64,000 nt of DNA from CAVYYW01 sp963772845 (GTDB taxonomy: Bacteria > Bacillota > Bacilli > Bacillales > Sporolactobacillaceae), in NCBI GenBank assembly GCA_963772845.1, contig CAVYYW010000014.1:62001-126000 (forward strand), read 5' to 3'. This document shows, piece by piece, positions 32,919 to 41,688 of this stretch. The position numbers and the translations under genes were made by a program. Within the stretch, counting starts at the first letter, position 1. Each line of letters starts with the position of its first letter. The notes beneath the pieces were generated by a model that saw only the letters and a list, made by a program, of their open reading frames with translations, did no database searches and was not told where the DNA came from.

Positions 32919-34805
32919 ATGTGTGGATTTGTCGGATATATATCCAATAAGACACTGCAATCAAACCGCCATGATCAGAATTTGATGACTGAACGTGCGG
33001 ATATTATTACTCATAGAGGTCCGGATGACGAAGGATTTTATACGGACGAAACGATGCAACTGGCTTTTCGTCGGCTAAGCATTATTGATCTAGAGGGCGG
33101 ACATCAGCCGCTTTCATATGAAAATTCACGCTACCACATTATTTTTAATGGTGAGATTTATAATTATCTTGAATTGAAAACAGAGTTGGAATCGAAAGGT
33201 TATACATTTGAAACCACCTCCGATACTGAAGTTATTCTGGCACTTTATGCTGATAAAAAAGAAGAAGCTGTAAAAGAGCTGCGAGGAATGTTCGGTATTG
33301 TGATTTGGGACAAGCTGGAACAAACGATGTTTGCAGCAAGAGACAGATTTGGTATCAAACCATTCTTTTATATGGAAACGGAAGACGGAACATTCTTTGC
33401 ATCTGAAAAGAAAAGCTTGTTAGTTGGGGATAACACTCACGAAGTCTATAAAGAAGCACTTCAGCAATACCTGACTTATCAATTTGTTCCTGAACCTCTG
33501 ACGATGGCGAAAGAAATAAAGCGTCTTGAACCCGGACACTATCTTACAAAGAAAAAGGGCGAAACACTTCATATTCATTCATATTGGAAGCCAAGCTTTG
33601 AACCGAAAAACCAAACCTTTGACGAGGCAAAACGTGCAATCAAAGATGTAATGAGAGACTCTGTACAAATGCATATGCGCAGTGATGTGCCAGTCGGCGC
33701 TTTTCTTTCGAGCGGAATTGATTCAACAAGCATCGTTGCATTGGCAAAGGAATTTCATCCGGGTATCAAAACATTTACGGTTGGATTTGAACGTGAAGGC
33801 TATAGTGAAATCGACATCGCAAAGGATTCTGCGGAAAAATTAGGTGTTGAAAACATTCATACGTATATTACTCCTGAGGATTTCATTAATGAGCTTCCAA
33901 AAATCATCTGGCATATGGACGACCCCGTAGCGGATCCTGCTGCTGTTCCTCTTTATTTTGTAGCGAAAGAGGCGAGCAAGCATGTAAAGGTTGTGCTTTC
34001 CGGAGAAGGAGCAGATGAACTATTTGGTGGATATAACATTTATCGTGAACCTTTAGCTCTAAACTGGTTTAATAAAGTTCCGAAGCCTGGAAGGGCTCTT
34101 GTGAAAATGATGGCTGAAAGGCTGCCTCAGGATGTAAAGGGCAAAAGTTATCTCGTTCGCGGCTGTACGCCGATAAAAGATCGTTATGTAGGAAATGCTT
34201 ATATGTTTGATGAGAAAGAAAAGCAATTTGTATTGAAAACATATGATCAGGGGACGCATTTTACCGATATTACGCACCCGCTTTATAATAATGCTGCAAA
34301 GTATGATGATGTGGAGAAAATGCAATACGTGGATATTCATACGTGGATGCGCGGTGATATTCTCGTGAAAGCAGACAGAATGACCATGGCTCATTCTTTG
34401 GAGCTGCGGGTACCTTTTCTTGATAAAGAAGTCTTTGATGTTGCGCGCACATTGCCGGCACACTTAAAAACGGCAGAGAAAACAACAAAATATGCTATGC
34501 GTGAAGCGATGAGAGATATTGTGCCGGATTCTATATTATTTAGGAAAAAACTCGGATTTCCGGTGCCGATTCGCGTCTGGCTGAAAGATGAATTATACCA
34601 GTGGGCGAAAGATTTAATCAGAGACAGTCATACAGAGGAATTCATTAACAAGTCTTATGTATTAAAACTTCTTGATGATCATAAGAACGGCAAAAGAGAT
34701 AACAGCCGTAAAATATGGACAGTGCTGGTGTTTATGTTATGGCATCAGATTTATATCGAAAAAAGCATTGTGATCGAAAAGGCTTATGCAATGGAAGGGA
34801 AATAA
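32919..34805 (+). CDS. asnB: Asparagine synthase (glutamine-hydrolysing) AsnB
   Basis: The enzyme makes asparagine from aspartate, ATP and glutamine. The 628-residue product starts MCGFVGYIS, so Cys2 is the glutaminase nucleophile; the N-terminal Ntn domain continues with ADIITHRGPDDEGFY and FRRLSIIDLEGGHQPLSYEN and FNGEIYNYLEL. The synthetase domain has the PP-loop FLSSGIDSTS near residue 263, SGEGADELFGGYN and FLDKEVFDVA. Length and sequence fit AsnB of B. subtilis better than AsnH or AsnO. AAAGGGG is eight bases before the ATG. It stands alone with its own terminator. Confidence 0.93.
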   Translation: MCGFVGYISNKTLQSNRHDQNLMTERADIITHRGPDDEGFYTDETMQLAFRRLSIIDLEGGHQPLSYENSRYHIIFNGEIYNYLELKTELESKGYTFETTSDTEVILALYADKKEEAVKELRGMFGIVIWDKLEQTMFAARDRFGIKPFFYMETEDGTFFASEKKSLLVGDNTHEVYKEALQQYLTYQFVPEPLTMAKEIKRLEPGHYLTKKKGETLHIHSYWKPSFEPKNQTFDEAKRAIKDVMRDSVQMHMRSDVPVGAFLSSGIDSTSIVALAKEFHPGIKTFTVGFEREGYSEIDIAKDSAEKLGVENIHTYITPEDFINELPKIIWHMDDPVADPAAVPLYFVAKEASKHVKVVLSGEGADELFGGYNIYREPLALNWFNKVPKPGRALVKMMAERLPQDVKGKSYLVRGCTPIKDRYVGNAYMFDEKEKQFVLKTYDQGTHFTDITHPLYNNAAKYDDVEKMQYVDIHTWMRGDILVKADRMTMAHSLELRVPFLDKEVFDVARTLPAHLKTAEKTTKYAMREAMRDIVPDSILFRKKLGFPVPIRVWLKDELYQWAKDLIRDSHTEEFINKSYVLKLLDDHKNGKRDNSRKIWTVLVFMLWHQIYIEKSIVIEKAYAMEGK

Positions 34806-34818
34806 ACCAGGATTTATT

Positions 34819-34847
34819 CGCGTCATCCTTTTTGGATGGCGCGTTTT
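34819..34847 (+). terminator. Terminator of asnB
   Basis: CGCGTCATCC and GGATGGCGCG (one G-U pair) close a 5-base loop and are followed by TTTTAT. Confidence 0.82.
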
Positions 34848-34922
34848 ATAAGGAGCTGATTATTCGCTAATATTTCCTATATTGCCCGAATTTTTATTTC
34901 CCGGGACATAAAATCGCACTTT

Positions 34923-34951
34923 TTGTCTTATGGCTTTACCTGTGGTATACT
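34923..34951 (+). promoter_or_regulatory. Sigma-A promoter of yugI
   Basis: TTGTCT at 34923 and TATACT at 34946 are exactly 17 bases apart, 35 bases before the yugI ATG. Confidence 0.75.
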
Positions 34952-34986
34952 TTTATAGGTTAATAAATTGTTTAGGAGTTGTTTTC

Positions 34987-35388
34987 ATGCAGGAAACTAT
35001 CAAAGTAGGAGATATCATTGAAGGAAAGGTAACAGGTATCAAGCCTTTCGGCGCTTTTGTCGCCATCGATGATAAGAAACAAGGGCTCGTCCATATCTCA
35101 GAAGTAGCACATACTTTTGTAAAAGATATTAATGAGCATCTCAAAGTGGGCGACGAAGTAAAAGTTAAAGTCCTAACTATAGATGACCAATCCGGTAAAA
35201 TTTCTTTGTCGATTCGCGCCACGCAGCCAAAACCGGAAACAGAAACCAGAAAGCCTGCGCAGCCTCGTTTTAACAAAAAACAGACTGAAAGCAAGCCTGG
35301 CTTTAATACATTGGAGGATAAGCTTAAAGATTGGCTTAAAGAATCCAATGATCGTCAAGCTCAGTTGAACAAAAGACTTAAAAAGTAA
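34987..35388 (+). CDS. yugI: S1-domain RNA-binding protein YugI (general stress protein 13)
   Basis: This small ribosome- or RNA-associated protein has one S1 domain (residues 4-75): KVGDIIEGKVTGIKPFGAFV, KKQGLVHISEVAH, VGDEVKVKVLTID and GKISLSIRA. A basic, proline-rich linker and a helical tail (LEDKLKDWLKESNDR) follow. The 133 residues compare with 130 in B. subtilis. TTAGGAG nine bases before the ATG fixes the start; 19 in-frame codons upstream overlap the promoter. Confidence 0.92.
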   Translation: MQETIKVGDIIEGKVTGIKPFGAFVAIDDKKQGLVHISEVAHTFVKDINEHLKVGDEVKVKVLTIDDQSGKISLSIRATQPKPETETRKPAQPRFNKKQTESKPGFNTLEDKLKDWLKESNDRQAQLNKRLKK

Positions 35389-35402
35389 GCTGTCAGCTTA
35401 GG

Positions 35403-35429
35403 AAAGCACCTCAAAGGTGCTTTTTTTTT
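35403..35429 (+). terminator. Terminator of yugI
   Basis: AAAGCACCT and AGGTGCTTT close a 3-base loop and lead into nine T's. Confidence 0.88.
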
Positions 35430-35432
35430 GCG

Positions 35433-35464
35433 AAAAAAAAGCATCGGTACACGATATCCGATGC
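35433..35464 (-). terminator. Terminator of yuzA
   Basis: On the minus strand GCATCGG...CCGATGC is followed by eight T's. It abuts the yugI terminator, so each convergent gene has its own. Confidence 0.82.
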
Positions 35465-35479
35465 CTGAAGTCATTAGAA

Positions 35480-35728
35480 TTAGTGAACGGGGTCAGTATG
35501 ATGGAGATCATGGACATCAGAAGTTGCTACTTCTTCAGATGGTTTAAATAGCAAAGTAAGGGCGTATAGAGCACTTAAACCAACGATTCCATAAATAATT
35601 CGGGAGAGAGCGGAACTTTGGCCGCCAAAGATTGCTGCAACAAGGTCAAACTGAAAAAACCCAATAAGTCCCCAGTTAATGCCGCCGATAATAATTAAAG
35701 CTAATGCGGTTCGTTGTAAGCCGTTCAT
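35480..35728 (-). CDS. yuzA: YuzA, DUF378 membrane protein
   Basis: The 82-residue protein has two membrane helices: LQRTALALIIIGGINWGLIG, whose INWGL core is the DUF378 signature, and a second around IIYGIVGLSALYALTLLF. A short acidic and His-rich tail follows. AAGGAGG lies eight bases before the ATG. The function is unknown. Position between yugI and yugJ/K follows B. subtilis. Confidence 0.9.
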   Translation of the reverse strand: MNGLQRTALALIIIGGINWGLIGFFQFDLVAAIFGGQSSALSRIIYGIVGLSALYALTLLFKPSEEVATSDVHDLHHTDPVH

Positions 35729-35858
35729 TGACTCACCTCCTTTTTAAAAGACCCACATACATAGCTTGTTATCCTTTCGGGTAATTTATTCATAAGAGCA
35801 GGTTTCTTTACAAAATAAACGGGAAAAAAGATAATGAAACAAGGAGGGGATACTGACT

Positions 35859-37022
35859 ATGGATAACTTTACTTTTTATAATCCAACAAAATTAATTTTT
35901 GGCAAAGGGCAAGTCGATGCACTAAAAGAACAGGTGCCGCAGTATGGGAAAAAAGTGCTGTTGGTATACGGAGGCGGAAGCATAAAGAAAAGCGGCCTTT
36001 ATGATCAGGTAATGGAAAAACTGAATGCAGTTGGTGCAGAAGTATTCGAATTGCCGGGAGTTGAGCCAAATCCCCGGTTGTCTACAGCCAGAAAAGGCGT
36101 AGAGATCTGTAAAAAAGAAAATATTGATCTTGTACTTGCAGTTGGCGGAGGCAGTGTTATTGACTGCTCTAAGACCATCGCAGGCGGCGCTACATATGAA
36201 GGCGACGTGTGGGATCTCATTACAAAAAAAGCTGAACTTGAAAATGCATTGCCGTTAGGAACCGTTTTGACACTGGCAGCTACAGGTTCTGAAATGAATT
36301 CAGGTGCGGTTATTACGAATTGGGAAACGCATGAAAAATACGGCTGGGGTTCGCCTTTATTATTTCCTAAATTCTCAATTTTGGACCCTGTTAATACATT
36401 TACTGTACCCAAAAATCAGACGGTCTATGGGATTGTAGACATGATGACACATGTATTCGAACAATATTATCATGGGCAGTCAAACACACCGCTTCAGGAT
36501 AGAATGTGTGAAGCCGTTCTTAAAACAGTAATGGAAACAGCACCAAAACTTCTAGAAGACCTTGAAAATTATGCTTATCGCGAAACGATTCTTTATAACG
36601 GAACAATCGCTTTAAATAATATGCTGCGTATGGGTACAACGGGTGACTGGGGTTCTCATAACATTGAACACGCCGTATCAGCTATACACGATATTCCTCA
36701 TGCAGGCGGACTTGCGATTATTTTACCGAACTGGTTGAAGTACACAATGGAAAAAGGTAAAGTAAAAACGAAACAGCTTGCTATCCGAGTATTTGATGTC
36801 GATCCAGAAGGGAAAACCGATGAAGAAATTGCTGAACTCGGTATTCAAGAATTAAGAAAATTCTGGTCAAGTCTTGGTGCTCCAGAAACACTTGCTGACT
36901 ATGATATTGATAGCTCAACGCTCGACGATATTTCTGAAAAGGCAATGGCAAGAGGCACTTTTGGTGGCTTCTATTCAATGGAAAAACAAGATGTGAAGAA
37001 AATTCTTGAAATGAGTTTGTAA
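35859..37022 (+). CDS. Iron-containing NADH-dependent butanol/alcohol dehydrogenase (YugJ/YugK type)
   Basis: This cytoplasmic group III alcohol dehydrogenase reduces or oxidises butanal/butanol-like substrates. The 387-residue product has the nucleotide site GGGSIKKSGLYDQVM and AVGGGSVIDCSKTIAGGATY, and the metal ligands in DMMTHVFEQYY and NIEHAVSAIHDIPHAGGLAI. B. subtilis has two adjacent paralogues here, yugJ and yugK; only one is present, so I give no symbol. AAGGAGGGG precedes the ATG. Confidence 0.9.
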   Translation: MDNFTFYNPTKLIFGKGQVDALKEQVPQYGKKVLLVYGGGSIKKSGLYDQVMEKLNAVGAEVFELPGVEPNPRLSTARKGVEICKKENIDLVLAVGGGSVIDCSKTIAGGATYEGDVWDLITKKAELENALPLGTVLTLAATGSEMNSGAVITNWETHEKYGWGSPLLFPKFSILDPVNTFTVPKNQTVYGIVDMMTHVFEQYYHGQSNTPLQDRMCEAVLKTVMETAPKLLEDLENYAYRETILYNGTIALNNMLRMGTTGDWGSHNIEHAVSAIHDIPHAGGLAIILPNWLKYTMEKGKVKTKQLAIRVFDVDPEGKTDEEIAELGIQELRKFWSSLGAPETLADYDIDSSTLDDISEKAMARGTFGGFYSMEKQDVKKILEMSL

Positions 37023-37033
37023 TCTAAAAATAC

Positions 37034-37063
37034 AGTGCCAGTCCTCATCACAGGACTGGCACT
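37034..37063 (+). terminator. Strong hairpin between the alcohol dehydrogenase gene and pgi
   Basis: Perfect 12-base arms AGTGCCAGTCCT and AGGACTGGCACT enclose a 6-base loop. No U-run follows (AAAACTTAAG), so it may stabilise or process mRNA rather than terminate. It ends 21 bases before pgi. Confidence 0.6.
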
Positions 37064-37084
37064 AAAACTTAAGGGGGATTGGAA

Positions 37085-38440
37085 TTGGCTGAAAATATCA
37101 CGTTTGATTATTCAGAAGCGAAACCTTTTTTTAAACAACATGAAATAGATTATTTGTCAGGTGCAGTAAAAGCAGCTCATGATGCATTGCATGAAAAAAA
37201 AGGTGCTGGAAACGACTACCTTGGCTGGCTCGACTTGCCGTCCAATTATGATAAAGAGGAGTTCAGCAGAATTCAAAAAGCAGCAAAAGATATCCAAAGC
37301 CATTCTGATGTGCTTGTCGTTATTGGAATTGGCGGTTCTTATCTCGGTGCGAGAGCTGCGATTGAAATGCTTAACCACTCATTTTATAACCTGTTAAGCG
37401 ACTCTGAGCGGCAAGCACCGCAAATTTTCTTTGTTGGAAACACAATCAGTTCCACCTACACGAAAGAATTGTTTGATGTGCTAAAAGATAAAGACGTTTC
37501 TGTTAATGTGATTTCCAAATCAGGAACGACTACAGAACCAGCGATCGCTTTCCGTTTGTTTAAATCTTTTCTAGAAGAAAAATACGGAAAAGAAGGCGCC
37601 AAATCGCGTATTTTTGCTACAACCGATAAAGAAAAGGGCGCGCTTAAAACTCTTGCTGATAATGAAGGATATGAAACATTCGTTATTCCTGACGATGTTG
37701 GCGGCCGCTATTCTGTTTTAACAGCTGTGGGTCTTTTGCCGATCGCTGCAAGCGGTGTTAATATCGATGAGGTCATGAAGGGAGCACAATCAGCTGAAGA
37801 GAAGCTTTCTGCTGATTCTCTTGCTGAAAATGAAGCATACCAATATGCTGCCGCAAGAAATGTTCTCTACAATAAAGGGAAATCTATAGAGCTTTTAATT
37901 AATTTTGAGCCAGGTCTTCATTACTTTTCTGAGTGGTGGAAACAGCTTTTTGGGGAAAGTGAAGGTAAGGATCATAAGGGTCTTTATCCGGCTTCTGCCG
38001 ATTTTTCAACCGATCTTCATTCACTAGGACAATATGTTCAGGAAGGCCGCCGTCAGCTTTTTGAGACAGCTTTAAGGGTTGGAAAAGCAAGAGAAGAAAT
38101 CGTTATTGAAAAGGATGATGATAACTTAGACAAGCTGAACTATTTAGCGGGCGAAACGATGGATTTTGTGAACAAAAAAGCCATTGAAGGAACAATGATG
38201 GCCCACACAGATGGAGATGTACCTAACTTAATCGTTAATATTCCTGAAATTTCTCCTTACTATTTTGGCTATCTTGTTTACTTTTTTGAAAAAGCTTGTG
38301 CGATAAGCGGCTATCTTCTTGGTGTGAACCCTTTTGATCAGCCAGGAGTTGAAGCTTATAAAACAAATATGTTTGCACTTCTTGGAAAACCTGGTTATGA
38401 GGAACAAAAAGAAGCCTTGGAAAACCGCAGAAATAAATGA
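37085..38440 (+). CDS. pgi: Glucose-6-phosphate isomerase Pgi
   Basis: The enzyme interconverts glucose 6-phosphate and fructose 6-phosphate in glycolysis. The 451-residue product is the short bacterial type. It has VVIGIGGSYLGARAAIEML, ISKSGTTTEPAIAF (sugar-phosphate loop), DVGGRYSVLTAVGLLPIA (PGI signature 1) and FFEKACAISGYLLGVNPFDQ (signature 2). Two TTG codons are in frame; the one at 37085 has the right distance from AAGGGGGA at 37071, while the one at 37079 does not. Confidence 0.95.
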   Translation: MAENITFDYSEAKPFFKQHEIDYLSGAVKAAHDALHEKKGAGNDYLGWLDLPSNYDKEEFSRIQKAAKDIQSHSDVLVVIGIGGSYLGARAAIEMLNHSFYNLLSDSERQAPQIFFVGNTISSTYTKELFDVLKDKDVSVNVISKSGTTTEPAIAFRLFKSFLEEKYGKEGAKSRIFATTDKEKGALKTLADNEGYETFVIPDDVGGRYSVLTAVGLLPIAASGVNIDEVMKGAQSAEEKLSADSLAENEAYQYAAARNVLYNKGKSIELLINFEPGLHYFSEWWKQLFGESEGKDHKGLYPASADFSTDLHSLGQYVQEGRRQLFETALRVGKAREEIVIEKDDDNLDKLNYLAGETMDFVNKKAIEGTMMAHTDGDVPNLIVNIPEISPYYFGYLVYFFEKACAISGYLLGVNPFDQPGVEAYKTNMFALLGKPGYEEQKEALENRRNK

Positions 38441-38456
38441 TGATTTTTAAAATAAG

Positions 38457-38489
38457 ACTGATTCGCTAAAAGCGGATCAGTTTTTTTTA
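38457..38489 (+). terminator. Terminator of pgi
   Basis: ACTGATTCGCT and AGCGGATCAGT (one G-U pair) close an AAA loop and are followed by T's. Confidence 0.88.
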
Positions 38490-38562
38490 GGATGAATGCC
38501 AATTTTTAATTACATAACGATCCTTACAGCGGGAATTATAAAGAAAAAAGGAGATAAACATC

Positions 38563-38973
38563 ATGAGAATGCTTTCGAGTCATCTTGCCGGCTCCGTTTA
38601 CCCATTATTTGAATTGGAAAGTAAGTTAAAACCCTTGGGGTTCATGATTGGTGATAATTGGGACTATGACCATGGTTATTTTGATTATAAAATTAAAGAA
38701 GGGGATGGCTATCTTTATGTAAGGGTTCCATTTGAAACCATTCAGGGATCATTAGATCAAGATGATGCGATTGTAGAAATGGGGACGCCGTTCTTGTTAA
38801 ATCATAAAATCAGACTTGGAATTGATGAGACGGCTGAATCTGGAAATATTACAGCAAGCTTTAACCAGTTTCAGACGCCGGTTGATAAAGATGCTCCAGT
38901 AAACGAACGGTATATCGAGCAGGGACAGATTCTGATCGATCAAGTGGAATCTGCCTTATATGAGGCAGATTAG
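38563..38973 (+). CDS. yugN: YugN family protein
   Basis: The 136-residue cytoplasmic protein belongs to the YugN-like family and has no known function. GFMIGDNWDYDHGYFDYKI and YLYVRVPFETIQGSLDQDDA are family-like segments. AAAAGGAGATAAACATC precedes the ATG. It is convergent with yugO and the two stop codons overlap. Confidence 0.88.
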   Translation: MRMLSSHLAGSVYPLFELESKLKPLGFMIGDNWDYDHGYFDYKIKEGDGYLYVRVPFETIQGSLDQDDAIVEMGTPFLLNHKIRLGIDETAESGNITASFNQFQTPVDKDAPVNERYIEQGQILIDQVESALYEAD

Positions 38974-39719
38974 AAAATAAAGTCAAAGAAAGCATCACTG
39001 ATTATTCGTGACGTTTGAATAATTTGATTGACACCGGCTCTTTTTGCATTATCATATTGACTAGGTGTTAATATTTCAGCGGCGATTTTTATTTCAGGAT
39101 TCAAACCTTTGGCAGCAAGGGCGGTCAAAATGCACTCCATATCACTAGCTTTTTCTTCTTTATGGGAATTTGAAAATATAGTTAAATTTCGTGCTTTTAC
39201 TATATTTGCCCTTATTAAGGTGCTATCCTCGCAAGCATCGCCGTGGATATAATGCACGATTTTGACCGGGGAATTTATGAGCGTGTGATCGATCAGCACG
39301 ATTTGAGCGGCCTGATTGTTTTCAACCAGTTTATTTATTAAATAATTGCTTTTTTCGTTCCATCCGATAATAATGTGATGATTATCATTTTTAAATGGCT
39401 TTTCACCGTGAAAAAGAGCCTGTTGCATGTTAAACGCATCCTTTGCTAATGTCGTTAAGGTATAAGCCATGAATCCTGTACCGAGGAAAATCAATACAAT
39501 ACTAAGCCCTTTGCCAGCGGGAGTTTTCGGGGTTGAATCTCCATAGCCTTCAGTCGCAGCTGTTCCAATAGCCCACCATATGCCATCAAATTCAGATTGA
39601 AAAGTGCTGGGCTCAATCCAATGAGCAGTCAACCCTATGATAATTAAAAGTAGTACAAGCATTAGTAAAAGTCGAAACAGCTTAGGAAGCATAAAGAAAT
39701 AAAGCTTAAGTCTTTCCAT
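38970..39719 (-). CDS. yugO: Potassium channel YugO (2TM plus RCK/TrkA-N domain)
   Basis: This ion channel in the cytoplasmic membrane is, in B. subtilis, the potassium channel behind electrical signalling in biofilms. The 249-residue product has two helices (LFRLLLMLVLLLIIIGLTAH and GLSIVLIFLGTGFMAYTLTT) around the pore loop, with the selectivity filter TEGYGDSTP. A cytoplasmic RCK domain begins HHIIIGWNEKSNYLINKLVE. The ATG at 39719 follows AAAGGTGG; an in-frame GTG is part of that site. The mstX (Mistic) gene that overlaps the front of yugO in B. subtilis is absent here. Confidence 0.92.
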   Translation of the reverse strand: MERLKLYFFMLPKLFRLLLMLVLLLIIIGLTAHWIEPSTFQSEFDGIWWAIGTAATEGYGDSTPKTPAGKGLSIVLIFLGTGFMAYTLTTLAKDAFNMQQALFHGEKPFKNDNHHIIIGWNEKSNYLINKLVENNQAAQIVLIDHTLINSPVKIVHYIHGDACEDSTLIRANIVKARNLTIFSNSHKEEKASDMECILTALAAKGLNPEIKIAAEILTPSQYDNAKRAGVNQIIQTSRIISDAFFDFIF

Positions 39720-39819
39720 GTAAGCGCCCACCTTTGTAAGTTGTTTATATTATTGCCAGAGCGGCGTTTTTTACACGAAAGATATGGGTATTGTTTGTTT
39801 AGGGAGAGGAGAAACGTTA

Positions 39820-40116
39820 ATGAAAAAGAAAAAAGAATCTTCAATCGCAAAAGTTATTAATGTTATTTTAACGATTGTCCAAATAATATTGCTCTTATTT
39901 ATTGTTTTAAAACTTTTCAGCGCGGGAAACGTGCCATTTGTCAGCTGGATTGAATCACTGAGTTCTCCGCTATTGGCCCCGTTTAGAGGCATTTTTCAGC
40001 CGGTTACTTTTAGCGGAAAATATGTTCTTGACCTTTCTGCGGTATTTGCACTAATTGTCTACAGTATTATCGGCTATGTTCTAATTAAACTGGCAAGCAT
40101 GATACGTTCAAGATAG
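39820..40116 (+). CDS. Small membrane protein, two helices
   Basis: The 98-residue protein has hydrophobic segments IAKVINVILTIVQIILLLFI and YVLDLSAVFALIVYSIIGYV, with LFSAGNVPFVSWIESLSSPL then LAPFRGIFQPV between them. The layout (helix, APF(R) loop, helix) resembles the YggT family. Position near yugN-yugO suggests the B. subtilis yugM-type gene, but I cannot confirm that. AGAGGAG precedes the ATG at 39820; the longer frame from 39784 is unlikely. Confidence 0.7.
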   Translation: MKKKKESSIAKVINVILTIVQIILLLFIVLKLFSAGNVPFVSWIESLSSPLLAPFRGIFQPVTFSGKYVLDLSAVFALIVYSIIGYVLIKLASMIRSR

Positions 40117-40200
40117 CGTGCTTTGGACTGTGTATTTTAAAAAAATGTTGACTGCTCCCGGTAAATTTGATATATTATTTTTTGTGAGATAATTTTGAAC

Positions 40201-40276
40201 GGGGCATTAGCTCAGCTGGGAGAGCGCCACGCTGGCAGCGTGGAGGTCAGCGGTTCGATCCCGCTATGCTCCACCA
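40201..40276 (+). tRNA. tRNA-Ala (anticodon GGC)
   Basis: The 76-nt cloverleaf includes the encoded CCA. The acceptor arms GGGGCAT and ATGCTCC pair with G3:U70, the identity element of tRNA-Ala. The anticodon stem CCACG/CGTGG encloses the loop CTGGCAG, so the anticodon is GGC. The T-loop is TTCGATC. A 49-nt copy of its 3' half is found at 41496. Confidence 0.97.
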
Positions 40277-40462
40277 TAACAAAGCCTATTACGATGCGAT
40301 TTATCGGACTTCCGAGAAATCGTATTTTTTTATGTTGTCTGATTTGTAGTCTAGTTCTATTTATTTGGACGCTCTCCTCCTCTTTGATATGATAAAGAGG
40401 TTGGATAGGCTGGGTAAGTACTAATCTGACAGAAGAGATAGAAGGGAAGCGTTTAGAGACAG

Positions 40463-41353
40463 ATGGAAAAGACATTGTCTGAAGCGGTGTCTAAAGTGAA
40501 CCGGCGGAAGGCATCAAAATATAGAATAATTAATCGGAGTATTTTTGTCATGATCGGGGCCATCATTGAAGCGGTCGCTCTTGAAATATTTTTGGTTCCA
40601 AATGGTATTATTGATGGGGGTGTTGTAGGGATTTCCATCATACTTGCCTATTTATCAGGGTATAAATTGGGGATCTTCATATTTATCCTTAACCTTCCAT
40701 TCTTTTTTATCGGCTATAAACAAATGGGGAAAACATTTACCATTACCTCGGCCATTGCCGTTTTTGTTCTTTCACTTTTTACGGTCATTTTTACACCTGT
40801 TCCTGGATTAACCGATGATCCTCTTTTAGCCGCTATTTTCGGTGGTGTAATTTTAGGAATTGGTGCGGGACTTGTATTGAGAAACAGTGGTTCTTCTGAT
40901 GGGACAGAAATATTGGCCTTGTTATTAAATAAAATGAGTCCATTTTCAGTAGGGCAGATGGTCATGTTTATTAATGTCATTATCTTAGGTGCGGCGGGTT
41001 TTGTCTTTGGATGGGATCACTCAATGTATTCTCTCATCGCCTATTTCATCGCTTTTAAAACCATTGATATTACAATTGAGGGCTTCGAGTCTTCTCGAGC
41101 TGTCTGGATTATTAGTGATGAATATGAAGAGATCGGTAAAGCTTTAAATGAATGGTTAGGTCGTGTAACCTATTTTTCAGGTGAAGGCGCCTATACAGGA
41201 GATGACAAAAAGGTTATTTTTGCGGTTATAACACGTTTAGAAGAAGCTACTTTAAAAGGAATCGTTGACGACATAGATGAAGGAGCCTTTTTGGCAATTG
41301 GAGATGTGAGTGATGTTAAAGGGGGGCGGTTTAAAAACAGAAACATACATTAG
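40463..41353 (+). CDS. YitT family membrane protein
   Basis: This integral membrane protein has an unknown role. The 296-residue product has about five or six hydrophobic helices in the first 200 residues, including the typical EIFLVPNGIIDGGVVGISII and NSGSSDGTEILALLLNK, and a C-terminal cytoplasmic DUF2179 domain (YFSGEGAYTGDDKKVIFAVI). AAGGGAAG is upstream of the ATG but somewhat far. It is the only gene between tRNA-Ala and the displaced tRNA-Ala 3' half, so it may be cargo of an integrated element. Base use does not look foreign to the eye. Confidence 0.85.
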   Translation: MEKTLSEAVSKVNRRKASKYRIINRSIFVMIGAIIEAVALEIFLVPNGIIDGGVVGISIILAYLSGYKLGIFIFILNLPFFFIGYKQMGKTFTITSAIAVFVLSLFTVIFTPVPGLTDDPLLAAIFGGVILGIGAGLVLRNSGSSDGTEILALLLNKMSPFSVGQMVMFINVIILGAAGFVFGWDHSMYSLIAYFIAFKTIDITIEGFESSRAVWIISDEYEEIGKALNEWLGRVTYFSGEGAYTGDDKKVIFAVITRLEEATLKGIVDDIDEGAFLAIGDVSDVKGGRFKNRNIH

Positions 41354-41495
41354 AGAACTTATCCACCGCTCTATTGCTTCAAAATAATATCTCCTATAGA
41401 TCCATATATAGATTTATCAGATGGTCGGGTAAAAAAACCTATGATATAATGGTTTATAGCGTTTTGGTCATTGGGACTTCGCATGCGTCTTTCAT

Positions 41496-41544
41496 GCTGG
41501 CAGCGTGGAGGTCAGCGGTTCAATCACGCTATGCTTCACCATAA
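41496..41544 (+). repeat. Partial tRNA-Ala copy (3' half), attachment-site-like direct repeat
   Basis: The 49 bases match 40231-40279 with only three differences. The match begins at the anticodon stem-loop (GCTGGCAGCGTGGAGGTCAG) and runs past the CCA end into ATAA. The T-stem and acceptor carry substitutions and no 5' half precedes it, so it is not a functional tRNA. This is the form of an att site left by an integrase that targets the anticodon loop. Confidence 0.9.
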
Positions 41545-41688
41545 ATACACCACTATAACGCGGTTTCTTCCTAGCGGAGATACGGCGTTTTTATTTTTAG
41601 GCCAGTTTACTTTACATATAAGAGGAAGCACTAATGAAGAAATTAAAGAAATCATTTTTTTTTTTGTTAGATCATTGGGGGCTGTGAG

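Noticed and set aside
40463..41353. YitT gene as clearly foreign DNA
   Set aside because: Although flanked by the tRNA repeat, codon and base use look like the neighbours by eye, and YitT paralogues are common in Bacillaceae.
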